Assembly: GCA_023430465.1 (NCBI GenBank)
Contig: JAEZAM010000104.1
Location: 1-64,000 of the forward strand
Direction: 5' to 3'
Length of the DNA: 64,000 nucleotides
Source of the DNA: Bacteroidota bacterium
GTDB taxonomy: Bacteria > Bacteroidota > Bacteroidia > Chitinophagales > Chitinophagaceae
Both the position numbers and the translations under genes were made by a program. This document shows positions 49,582-57,223 of this stretch, one piece after another; within the stretch, counting starts at the first letter, position 1; the number at the start of each line of letters is the position of its first letter. Below the pieces are notes generated by a model. It was not told the origin of the DNA, made no database searches, and saw nothing but the letters and a program-made list of their open reading frames with translations.

Positions 49582-51147
49582 ATGAGTTTCAAAAAAGCGA
49601 TTATCGTCATCACTGCGATATCTGCGGCTATCATGGAACTGATCGATACATCGATCGTGAATGTAGCACTGAATGATATCAGTGGAAATCTGGGGGCTAC
49701 CATCGAAGACACGTCCTGGGTGATCACAGCTTACGCTATTGCGAATGTGATCATCATACCCATGACCGGATTCCTGGCCCGCTACTTCGGACGAAAAAAT
49801 TATTACGTAGGCTCCATCATTCTCTTCACTGTCGCCTCCTGGCTTTGCGGTCAGTCGGGTAGCCTTGGTGAACTCGTGCTCTGGCGATTTATCCAGGGTA
49901 TTGGCGGCGGAGCGCTGCTTTCCACTTCACAGGCTATTGTGTTTGACAATTTCCCGCCAGAAAAACGTGGTATGGCTGCAGCGCTCTTTGGCATGGGCGT
50001 GGTGATGGGTCCAACCCTCGGACCGATACTGGGAGGTGTGATCGTAGAGAATTACCATTGGGAACTGATCTTCGATATCAATATTCCTTTCGGTATCCTC
50101 GCAACCATTCTTGCCGTTCGCTTCCTGGACAAGAAGCCGGAAGAATACGGCATCAAACGAAATGAAATATCGATCGACTATACGGGTATCCTGCTGCTTG
50201 CAGTAGGTATCGGATCATTGCAATATGTACTGGAACGCGGTGAAGCCGATGACTGGTTTACCAACCAGAACATCCGCATACTCAGCCTGACTGCGCTTGT
50301 GGGACTGGTTGGCTTTGTATGGCGGGAGCTGACGACACCGGAACCTATGATCGATCTGCGCATCCTGCGCAGCCGGAACCTGGTAGCTAGTAACATCCTG
50401 AATTTCGTAGTTGGGTTTGGATTGTTTGGCTCTGTTTTTATATTTCCTGTCCTGGTTCAGCGGGTAATGGGTTACTCCCCTACTGAAGCTGGTCTGGGTC
50501 TTGTACCAGGCGCCCTCGCCGCACTTGTGTTAATGCCGGTGATCGGCCGCAATCTTTCCAAAGGTGTATCGCCCCTTGTATTTGTATCGATCGGCTTTGC
50601 AGCGTTTCTCATTCACGGCTATACCTCCTCGCTGGCCACCATCGATTCGCCGCGAAGCTTTTTTATCATTCCACAGATACTTCGCGGGATCGGCACAGCC
50701 TGCATCATGATCCCCATGACCAACCAGGCGGTAATAGGTCTGAAGCCAAAAGAAATGCCTTACGGCATTGCACTGAGCAACATGCTGCGGCAGCTCGGTG
50801 GCGCATTCGGCATTGCAGTGATGAACACCTACGTCAATCAGCGCTACGCCGTACACCGCTATGACCTGGTATCGAACCTGCAATCGAATGACCCGGAACT
50901 GATCAGCAGAATGCAGCAATATTCATCCGGCCTGATAGCACGCGGTATCAATCCGGCTTCAGCGGAAACGATCAGCAACCGGTTGCTCGATGCCACGGTC
51001 AGCAAATCCGGTTATATGCTTGCCTACCTCGACTCTTTCCTGCTCATCAGTCTCTTCTTTATTTGTGCCATACCGCTGATGTTTCTTCTGAAACGAAAAA
51101 AAATGAACCCGGCCGAAGCTGCAAAGGTTGCTGCAGAAGCCCATTAA
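49582..51147 (+). CDS. DHA2-family multidrug efflux MFS transporter (EmrB-like)
   Basis: A 521-residue inner-membrane drug:proton antiporter with 14 predicted helices. Early motifs are MELIDTSIVNVALNDISGNL and SWVITAYAIANVIIIPMTGF. Motif A appears as LARYFGRKNYYVG, and motif C-like GVVMGPTLGPILGGVI is present. It starts 19 bases after the adaptor gene. Substrate range is unknown. Confidence 0.94.
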   Translation: MSFKKAIIVITAISAAIMELIDTSIVNVALNDISGNLGATIEDTSWVITAYAIANVIIIPMTGFLARYFGRKNYYVGSIILFTVASWLCGQSGSLGELVLWRFIQGIGGGALLSTSQAIVFDNFPPEKRGMAAALFGMGVVMGPTLGPILGGVIVENYHWELIFDINIPFGILATILAVRFLDKKPEEYGIKRNEISIDYTGILLLAVGIGSLQYVLERGEADDWFTNQNIRILSLTALVGLVGFVWRELTTPEPMIDLRILRSRNLVASNILNFVVGFGLFGSVFIFPVLVQRVMGYSPTEAGLGLVPGALAALVLMPVIGRNLSKGVSPLVFVSIGFAAFLIHGYTSSLATIDSPRSFFIIPQILRGIGTACIMIPMTNQAVIGLKPKEMPYGIALSNMLRQLGGAFGIAVMNTYVNQRYAVHRYDLVSNLQSNDPELISRMQQYSSGLIARGINPASAETISNRLLDATVSKSGYMLAYLDSFLLISLFFICAIPLMFLLKRKKMNPAEAAKVAAEAH

Positions 51148-51160
51148 TGAATTATACATC

Positions 51161-52441
51161 ATGAAAAGATATTTTATCCTGATCGGTGTAGTTGCCCTGG
51201 CTATCCAGGCTGCTGCGCAACAAGTAAATCCCGAACTTAAATCGCTCGTCAACCGCGCGTTCACTTATTTCCCGAAATTCCAGGAACTGGAACAACAGAT
51301 TTTGGTGAATGAGCAGCGCGTTGGCATTGCCGCAACTGGCAACAAGCCGGTGATCGCTGCTGCTGCAGGTTATAATTACACAGCCCCTGTTGCGGAAGCA
51401 AACTTCGGGGGGAACAAAATCACTTTCCAGCCCAATCACAATTACAATGTTGGACTGTCAGTCGTACAGCCTGTGTTTGATTTTGGTAAAACCAGGCTTA
51501 GTGTTGATAGAGCCCGCCTGGAGTTGCAGCAATCTGTCACCAACCGTGATTACCTGCAGGCCCAACTTGCCGCCCAGGTAGCTACCGTTTATTACTCCAT
51601 CATCTATCTCCAGAAGGCGATAGAAGTACAGGACTCTGTGATAAAAGTGTATGCTGCCAATAAAACCCTGCAGGAAAATAAACTCCGGAATGGTGATGCC
51701 CTGAAGATCGATGTGCTTACCATGCAAAATAATATCGACATCGAACAGAACCGGAAAACGGATCTGTTGAACTCATTGGAAAAACAGCAGTTGTTGCTCA
51801 CGTACATCACCGGCGATTCAGCATCCGCATTGCAGGGAAAGTTTGATTTCTATACAGCAGCCACGCCGATCGATGACGCCTTGAATGAAGCAAGATCGGG
51901 GAACCTCGAGTACGTGCTCGCAAAGCAACGCGTGCGGATTGCTGAGGCTGATTTGGCCCTGGCAAAAACAGGCACTAAACCTGTCATCAATCTCCAGGGT
52001 GGTACCGGGTTCAGAAATGGCTATCAACCTGACATCAATGAACTTCGCTACAATTATACCGTCGGCGTTGGGATAAGTGTCCCTATTTATTCAGGAGGCC
52101 GCCTGAAAAAACAAAACCAGGTGGCAGCATCCCTCGTGAAATCAGGTGAACTGGCGATCTCGACACTTGATAACCAGTATCGCAAAGACATCGCGCAGGT
52201 ACTGGCAGACATTCGTTCCAATAACGAGCGGCTGGCCAATGCAGCCGACCAGGTGAATATCGCGAAAGAAGCACTGCGGCTCGCCCAGAGCAGGTATGAC
52301 AATGGCATCAGCACAAACGTAGAGTTGCTGAATGCAGCAAACAGCTTACAGAAAGTGGAATTGTCGCAATTGCAATATGCCTACCAGCTTGCGCTGGCAA
52401 ATATTGAACTGGCAAGATTGAAGGGAACAAAATACTGGTAA
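51161..52441 (+). CDS. TolC-family outer-membrane efflux protein
   Basis: A 426-residue channel protein. The start at 51161 gives the signal peptide MKRYFILIGVVALAIQAAAQ. Two repeated OEP helical-hairpin domains are visible: the first around AQLAAQVATVYYSIIYLQKA, the second around IAQVLADIRSNNERLANAAD and YDNGISTNVELLNAANSLQ, with the barrel strands YNYTAPV and YNYTVGVGISVPI. It starts 14 bases after emrB and completes the efflux system. It ends two bases before the convergent antiporter gene, with no terminator seen. Confidence 0.93.
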   Translation: MKRYFILIGVVALAIQAAAQQVNPELKSLVNRAFTYFPKFQELEQQILVNEQRVGIAATGNKPVIAAAAGYNYTAPVAEANFGGNKITFQPNHNYNVGLSVVQPVFDFGKTRLSVDRARLELQQSVTNRDYLQAQLAAQVATVYYSIIYLQKAIEVQDSVIKVYAANKTLQENKLRNGDALKIDVLTMQNNIDIEQNRKTDLLNSLEKQQLLLTYITGDSASALQGKFDFYTAATPIDDALNEARSGNLEYVLAKQRVRIAEADLALAKTGTKPVINLQGGTGFRNGYQPDINELRYNYTVGVGISVPIYSGGRLKKQNQVAASLVKSGELAISTLDNQYRKDIAQVLADIRSNNERLANAADQVNIAKEALRLAQSRYDNGISTNVELLNAANSLQKVELSQLQYAYQLALANIELARLKGTKYW

Positions 52442-52443
52442 CA

Positions 52444-54672
52444 TCAAAGGAGTTGTTCGGACTTCTGCAGTGATAGCAATCGAAGCTTATCGCCCACAAC
52501 CCATACGATATCACCCGGGCGGATGATATAGGAAGAGTCCGGATTTACGAGGCGGCCCTGCTCGTTCTCAACCCCAACGACGATACCACGGATCTTTTCC
52601 CGAATCTCACCTTCGCGGATATTCTTATTGGCAAAGCCTGATTTTTCGCTGATGATGAAATGTTCCAGTACAACTTCCGAAGCGCGTTTGGTCACGGCTG
52701 TTGCTTTCGCCGCTTCCATATCTTTCCTGAACTGATCTATCTGATCATCGGTACCGATGATGCTGATCATGTCTCCGGGAAAAAGTACCTGTCCGCGCTT
52801 TGGGGTGTTGATCACCTTGCTGCCACGTTCTATGAAAGCTACATTGATACCATATTTTTCACGCCAGGCAAGCTCCCGCAATGATTTACCAATTCCGGGC
52901 ATATCGGCATGCAACTCAAATTCTGCCATGTGGGCATCCCAGGGTGCGAGTTGATCTTTCCTGGTTCGCGCAGATTCGCGTTCATTGTAGTTCGCCAGGA
53001 ACCGCATGCGGATGCGCGAGTAAAGCTGCTGTATTCTTTTGGAGAAAATGAGCAGCAGGCCGAGCATTCCGATCGTTACGGCGAGTGCGATGCGGGGGTT
53101 GAAAAATTTATCTACCAGGAAACCAATCAGCAAAACAGCAATGGCTGTGCGGAAAAGCTGGAGCACCAGCATTCCTGTACGGTATTTGTTCTGCGCGATG
53201 AACCTGTAAACGAGGTCCTTTCGATGCTGCTTGATCGCCAGCGACCAGAGGAAGGGCGCCATCAGGAGCAGGGTGAAGATCGCGCCGAGGATGGTGCTGT
53301 AGGTATTGTCACCAAACTGGTTCTGCGTATAGGGGAGCACATAATACGAGGAGAGAAGCAGGATAGCTGTTGTGATGATCGTTACGACGAAAGTATTGAC
53401 CAGTCCGCTGCGGACATAAACCTGCCATTCCGTGGTATTGGAGATGGTTTGGGCCCGGCTGCTGTACCGATTGATGGCATTGACCCATCTGGCGGGTAAT
53501 TTTTTCTCCAGCCAGTAATAAAATGGTTCGGAGGCCTTGATCATGTAAGGAGAACTGAACGTGGTGATGGCGGAAACCGCCACTGCGATCGGGTACAAAA
53601 ATTCCGAAGTCACTTTCAATGACAAACCCAGCGTAGCGATAATAAATGAAAACTCACCGATCTGGGCCAGGCTCATACCCGCCTGAACTGAGGACTTGAG
53701 AGGCTGACCGGATATAAGTGCGCCCATGGTGGTGCTGAACGACTGGCCCAGGATAGTGACCACGCTGATGATAAGTACAGGCACAGCATATTCGATCATC
53801 ATCACCGGATCAAATAACATACCTACAGAAACAAAGAAAACAGCCCCGAACAGATCCTTGACTGATTTGATAAGGTGCTCGATCTTCTCGGCATAGACCG
53901 TTTCCGCAAGAATAGATCCCATGATGAAGGCACCAAGCGGGGCAGAGAAACCCACCATTGTAGCCAGCCACACCATCAGCATGCATAGCGCCAGTGAAGT
54001 GATGAGGAGCATTTCATCATTCATGAACCTTTTAGCACGGCGAAGAAAAGTTGGAAGAAAGAAGATACCTGCAATGAACCAAAGTACCAGGAAGAAGATG
54101 AGCCGGGCTACTGCCATGAGCATTTCCGTTCCGGCGAATTTTGCACTGACGGCGAGGGTGGACAACAAGACCATGAGCAGGATAGCCACGAGGTCTTCCA
54201 CGATGAGAATGCCAAAGACCAGGCTGGCGAATTTGTGTCCTTTCACCCCGAGTTCATCGAAGGCACGGATGATAATGGTGGTGGAGGAGATACAGAGCAT
54301 ACCACCGAGAAACATACTATCGATACTGGACCATCCCATGAGGTAGCCGACCAGGTAACCGGTGCATAGCATGAACACCACCTCGACCAGGGCAGTTACG
54401 GAGGCGGGCGTACCAACCTTGAGGAGTTTGCGGAAGCTGAACTCCAGCCCCAGGCTAAACAGGAGAAAGATCACGCCGATCTCAGCCCATACACTGATAT
54501 TGTCTGCTTCTGCGACACTGGGCAGCACGGGAAAGTTCGGACCTACAAGGAATCCGGCAATCAGATATCCAAGAACGAGCGGCTGTTTAAGCCATTTGAA
54601 AAGAATTGTGGTTATGGCTGCAGCGCCAAGAATCAAACCCAGATCTGTAATGAGATTCGGAAGATGGTCCAT
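52444..54672 (-). CDS. CPA2-family cation:proton antiporter with two RCK C-terminal domains
   Basis: A 742-residue membrane protein. Residues 1-390 form the Na+/H+-exchanger fold (GYLIAGFLVGPNF, IGVIFLLFSLGLEFSFRK, then ASLVFGILIVEDLVAILLMV with the conserved Asp in the transport helix). A second membrane part (about 425-545) follows. Two TrkA-C-type domains end the protein (MPGIGKSLRELAWREKYGIN, FPGDMISIIGTDDQ, and IRPGDIVWVVGDKLRLLSL). It resembles KefB/YbaL antiporters, but the Rossmann RCK-N domain is absent. The ion, probably K+ or Na+, is not decided. Confidence 0.9.
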   Translation of the reverse strand: MDHLPNLITDLGLILGAAAITTILFKWLKQPLVLGYLIAGFLVGPNFPVLPSVAEADNISVWAEIGVIFLLFSLGLEFSFRKLLKVGTPASVTALVEVVFMLCTGYLVGYLMGWSSIDSMFLGGMLCISSTTIIIRAFDELGVKGHKFASLVFGILIVEDLVAILLMVLLSTLAVSAKFAGTEMLMAVARLIFFLVLWFIAGIFFLPTFLRRAKRFMNDEMLLITSLALCMLMVWLATMVGFSAPLGAFIMGSILAETVYAEKIEHLIKSVKDLFGAVFFVSVGMLFDPVMMIEYAVPVLIISVVTILGQSFSTTMGALISGQPLKSSVQAGMSLAQIGEFSFIIATLGLSLKVTSEFLYPIAVAVSAITTFSSPYMIKASEPFYYWLEKKLPARWVNAINRYSSRAQTISNTTEWQVYVRSGLVNTFVVTIITTAILLLSSYYVLPYTQNQFGDNTYSTILGAIFTLLLMAPFLWSLAIKQHRKDLVYRFIAQNKYRTGMLVLQLFRTAIAVLLIGFLVDKFFNPRIALAVTIGMLGLLLIFSKRIQQLYSRIRMRFLANYNERESARTRKDQLAPWDAHMAEFELHADMPGIGKSLRELAWREKYGINVAFIERGSKVINTPKRGQVLFPGDMISIIGTDDQIDQFRKDMEAAKATAVTKRASEVVLEHFIISEKSGFANKNIREGEIREKIRGIVVGVENEQGRLVNPDSSYIIRPGDIVWVVGDKLRLLSLQKSEQLL

Positions 54673-54706
54673 TCAATTGGTTTAAGACTATAAGTTCATT
54701 TGTAGT

Positions 54707-54735
54707 CAAAGATGCGAGACTGACTTAACAACAAA
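54707..54735 (-). promoter_or_regulatory. Candidate promoter of the antiporter gene
   Basis: On the minus strand TTTG (54735-54732), a 17-base spacer and CATCTTTG (54714-54707), one mismatch from TAnnTTTG, lie 34 bases before the ATG. A second -7-like TATCTTTG is at 54819-54812. Confidence 0.4.
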
Positions 54736-54856
54736 CAGGAATGGACAGTCTTGATCGCGCAAATGAAGATGAGGAAAGCCTAATCATTATTTCACTATAA
54801 TTCCGCATGCTCAAAGATAGCAAATAACAGCCCGCGGCGGTTGGGAGCACGGGCGT

Positions 54857-55027
54857 TTAGTCAGAGGGAATAGTCGCCAGTAAATTCGGGAGGTTTGATT
54901 TAAACCACTCCGGTAATTCACGAACGGGGATCGAGGAGGTGCATTGAAAAATGAGATGGTAAATATTTCGGGCGAACTGAAGACTTACCGGCGCCATTGG
55001 AATCGGTCATTACATACAGCTTGGCAT
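54857..55027 (-). pseudogene. Remnant of a zeta-toxin-like kinase gene
   Basis: Read on the minus strand, ATGCCA at 55027 opens a frame that fails after two codons. If one base is restored near 55021, it continues as MPKLYVMTDSNGAGKSSV, then RPKYLPSHFSMHLL. SNGAGKSS is a Walker A loop in the position typical of zeta-toxin/AAA-type small kinases of Bacteroidota (LYVITGSNGAGKSS-like starts). This frame stops at 54918. Another frame then reads RELPEWFKSNLPNLLATIPSD and stops at 54857, which looks like a protein C-terminus. About 120-150 middle residues are missing, so the gene has both a frameshift and a large deletion. It begins one base after the stop of the restored small gene at 55029-55288, consistent with an operon. 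The family name is from memory of the pattern and should be tested. The remaining sequence 54736-54856 shows no gene. Confidence 0.6.
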
Positions 55028-55028
55028 T

Positions 55029-55288
55029 TTACTTTACAGATGAAAAACACAAACGGTTTCGTAAGCTAATTGCTTCTGTTGAAGTTAACTCTCGAATTAC
55101 GTTAACTTCCTGGGAGGACTGGAGGATAGTAATAAGTTTGATGCTGCCATTCGGGTATTCCAGATAGCATGATTTGAAGACAGCTCCGTCACATTTATCA
55201 TGAATGGCAGTCCACTACGGAGCTTTTGCTCACGTAATTTCTTTACGCCCTCGGTGCCTTTTTTACTGGTAATTTGAACTGTCGACAT
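55029..55288 (-). pseudogene. Frameshifted small gene, putative partner of the zeta-like remnant
   Basis: The first 40 codons read MSTVQITSKKGTEGVKKLRE, then QKLRSGLPFMINVTELSSNH (start at 55288). The frame then turns into poor sequence. Shifting by one base at about 55170 restores a good frame of 46 codons: CYLEYPNGSIKLITILQ, SSQEVNVIRELTSTEA, then ISLRNRLCFSSVK and a stop at 55029. A single deleted base in a Gln codon explains the break, giving an intact product of about 87 residues. Small proteins of this kind precede zeta-toxin-like genes in related genomes as far as I recall, so an antitoxin-like role is a guess. A sequencing or assembly error is a possible explanation of the shift, but the decay of the neighbour makes true loss more likely. 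Confidence 0.6.
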
Positions 55289-55349
55289 ATCAAAAATTTA
55301 CAAAAAAAACCTTTTCGCATTGCGTTCGCCAGCCAAAACTTCAGAGACC

Positions 55350-55407
55350 TCCGCACTCCACACTCCGCACTACGCACCCTGCCTGCCGGCAGGCAGCTCC
55401 GCACTCC
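55350..55407. repeat. CGCACTCC-type array with an 18-base palindrome
   Basis: The words CCGCACTCC, ACACTCCGCACTACGCAC and CCGCACTCCC alternate here and flank a perfect palindrome CTGCCTGCCGGCAGGCAG (55379-55396). It lies directly after the alanine dehydrogenase stop. It is another of the short intergenic arrays seen in this window; on the minus strand it could also end the ald transcript, though no T tract follows. Confidence 0.55.
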
Positions 55408-55408
55408 C

Positions 55409-56623
55409 TTATCTCTGACTCGCAATCAGCAGGTTCAAATCCGTATACTTCAGATCAAATCGTTCGCTCAGGTAAAAATTGGTCAGTGCGCCTTTGAAGA
55501 GATAGATCCCGCTGCGCAGGTGAACCCGGTGCCAGACAAGGTTTTCAAATCCACCTTCCTCACCAGCCTCCAGCAACAGGGGCATCAGTACATTGCTGAT
55601 GGCCTGGGACGCGGTGCGGGCAAAACCCGACGGGATATTCGGGACGCAATAATGTATTACACCGTATTTCAAAAATATCGGATGCTCGTGGGAGGTGATC
55701 TCTGATGTTTCAAAACAGCCACCCCGGTCTATGCTGACATCAATCACCACGGAGCCGGGACGCATATTGCTCACCATTTCTTCCGTAACAACCATCGGCG
55801 TGCGGCCGGTCTGGGAGGTCAACGCACCTACTGCCACTTCGCAGGTCTTCAATTGCTTCGCCAGCATGCGCGGCTCGATCACCGAAGTCCAGAGACGTTG
55901 ACCAATATTATTCTGCAATCGCTTCAGGCGATATACACTGTTATCAAATACTTTCACGGATGCACCCAGCGCCAGCGCTGCCCGGGCTGCATATTCACCC
56001 ACGATGCCCGCGCCGATGATGATGACCTTCGTGGGAGCGATACCGGAGATACCACCGAGCAACACACCTTTGCCATGATTCGCCGAGCTCAGGTACTGTG
56101 CTGCGATGAGCATTACGGCACTGCCCGCGATCTCGCTCATGCCCCGCACGATCGGATATGAATCACTGTCATCCTTGAGGTTCTCAAAGGAAATAGCGGT
56201 GATCTTTTTGCTCATCATCGATTCCAGCAACTCTGCCTTCAGCACAGACAGATGAATGGGAGAAATGATCACCTGGTTCATTTGCAGCAGCGGAAGATCT
56301 TCTTCTATCACCGGCGCGCTTTTCACCAGGATCGGGGCACGAAAAACTTCAGCGCGCTCGTACACGATCTTTGCGCCCGCCTCACTGTAGTCCTTATCAC
56401 GAAAATGAGACGCATCCCCCGCGTTGTGTTCGATCACCACCTGGTGACCGTTGCTGACGAGTACACTCACAGCATCCGGTGTCAGCGCGATGCGGTTTTC
56501 CTGGAAAGCGATCTCCCGGGGTATCCCGATCATCATCCCTTCGGCCTTGGGCTTGATGTCCAGGGTCTCTTCAAGTGTTTCGTAACTGAATGAAGTGCTG
56601 ATGAAGGGCTTTTGCTGACTCAT
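55409..56623 (-). CDS. Alanine dehydrogenase / transhydrogenase-family protein
   Basis: A 404-residue NAD-dependent enzyme that interconverts alanine and pyruvate plus ammonia. I start at the internal ATG (MSQQKPFISTSFSYETLEET), as the longer reading adds twelve unconserved residues. GIPREIAFQENRIALTPDAV and the later HNAGDASHFRDKDYSEAGAK match AlaDH/PNT N-terminal regions. The Rossmann motif IIGAGIVGEYAARAALALGA (about 203-222) and DVSIDRGGCFETSE with the conserved Asp follow. It is longer at the N-terminus than classic Ald. It follows tsaE by 42 bases. Confidence 0.88.
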   Translation of the reverse strand: MSQQKPFISTSFSYETLEETLDIKPKAEGMMIGIPREIAFQENRIALTPDAVSVLVSNGHQVVIEHNAGDASHFRDKDYSEAGAKIVYERAEVFRAPILVKSAPVIEEDLPLLQMNQVIISPIHLSVLKAELLESMMSKKITAISFENLKDDSDSYPIVRGMSEIAGSAVMLIAAQYLSSANHGKGVLLGGISGIAPTKVIIIGAGIVGEYAARAALALGASVKVFDNSVYRLKRLQNNIGQRLWTSVIEPRMLAKQLKTCEVAVGALTSQTGRTPMVVTEEMVSNMRPGSVVIDVSIDRGGCFETSEITSHEHPIFLKYGVIHYCVPNIPSGFARTASQAISNVLMPLLLEAGEEGGFENLVWHRVHLRSGIYLFKGALTNFYLSERFDLKYTDLNLLIASQR

Positions 56624-56665
56624 GAAGTTGGTTAAACGGTCGTTACGGACCGTCTTCAAAAGTAA

Positions 56666-57094
56666 TTAATTCCCTGCTATTCTTAGCGTTCGGGTATGTG
56701 AATCCACGACTTCGAGGTAAACATGGAGTGTTTCCGGAGGAAAAATACCCGGTGCGCGTTCGGGCCATTCCACAAAGCATATCTCACCGGAATAAATACA
56801 GTCTTCGACCCCTGCATTTCTCGCTTCTTCCTCATCTTTTAACCGGTAAAGATCCATATGATAGATCGTGAATGGTTGTCCATCTGGGGCGCTGGCTTCG
56901 TATTGGTTGATGATGGAAAACGTTGGGCTGCCCATCGTATCCCTCGTGCCCCGGTGAGCGCATAAGGCCTGGATAAAGGTGGTCTTACCAGCACCCATTT
57001 CACCATGAAATGCAAAGACCTGGCGATCGCCGACATTTTTCCAGAACCAATTGACAGCCTCCCGGATCCCATCCAGCGTGAACATCGTATCCAT
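56666..57094 (-). CDS. tsaE: tRNA threonylcarbamoyladenosine complex ATPase TsaE
   Basis: A 142-residue P-loop ATPase needed for t6A formation at position 37 of ANN-decoding tRNAs. Walker A is GEMGAGKTTFIQAL (about 31-44), MGSPTFSIINQYE is the family switch motif, and IYHMDLYRLKDEEEARNAG and FVEWPERAP are typical. I start at 57094 because the upstream residues are unconserved. It is divergent from copA. Confidence 0.94.
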   Translation of the reverse strand: MDTMFTLDGIREAVNWFWKNVGDRQVFAFHGEMGAGKTTFIQALCAHRGTRDTMGSPTFSIINQYEASAPDGQPFTIYHMDLYRLKDEEEARNAGVEDCIYSGEICFVEWPERAPGIFPPETLHVYLEVVDSHTRTLRIAGN

Positions 57095-57173
57095 GTTGCA
57101 AATGTACTGTGCTATTAGCAACCTTGTTGCCAAGATAGGCGCTTATACACTCGTACGATCAGGCATACGGTTC

Positions 57174-57181
57174 TACCTTTG
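57174..57181 (+). promoter_or_regulatory. -7 box of copA
   Basis: TACCTTTG matches TAnnTTTG exactly, 42 bases before the ATG. No -33 TTTG at normal distance is present, which fits a promoter needing an activator. Imperfect repeats GCAAC-CTT-GTTGC (57118-57130) and CAAC-AA-GTTG (57182-57191) flank it. Confidence 0.5.
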
Positions 57182-57212
57182 CAACAAGTTGTAGCCCCAA
57201 CTGTTAGTACAT

Positions 57213-57218
57213 AAGGAG
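57213..57218 (+). promoter_or_regulatory. Strong Shine-Dalgarno of copA
   Basis: AAGGAG lies five bases before the ATG at 57224 and fixes the start. It is one of the few strong sites in the window. Confidence 0.7.
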
Positions 57219-57223
57219 ATAAC

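Noticed and set aside
55243..55425. 60-codon minus-strand frame next to alanine dehydrogenase
   Set aside because: It is coded by the CGCACTCC array and overlaps the start of the frameshifted small gene.
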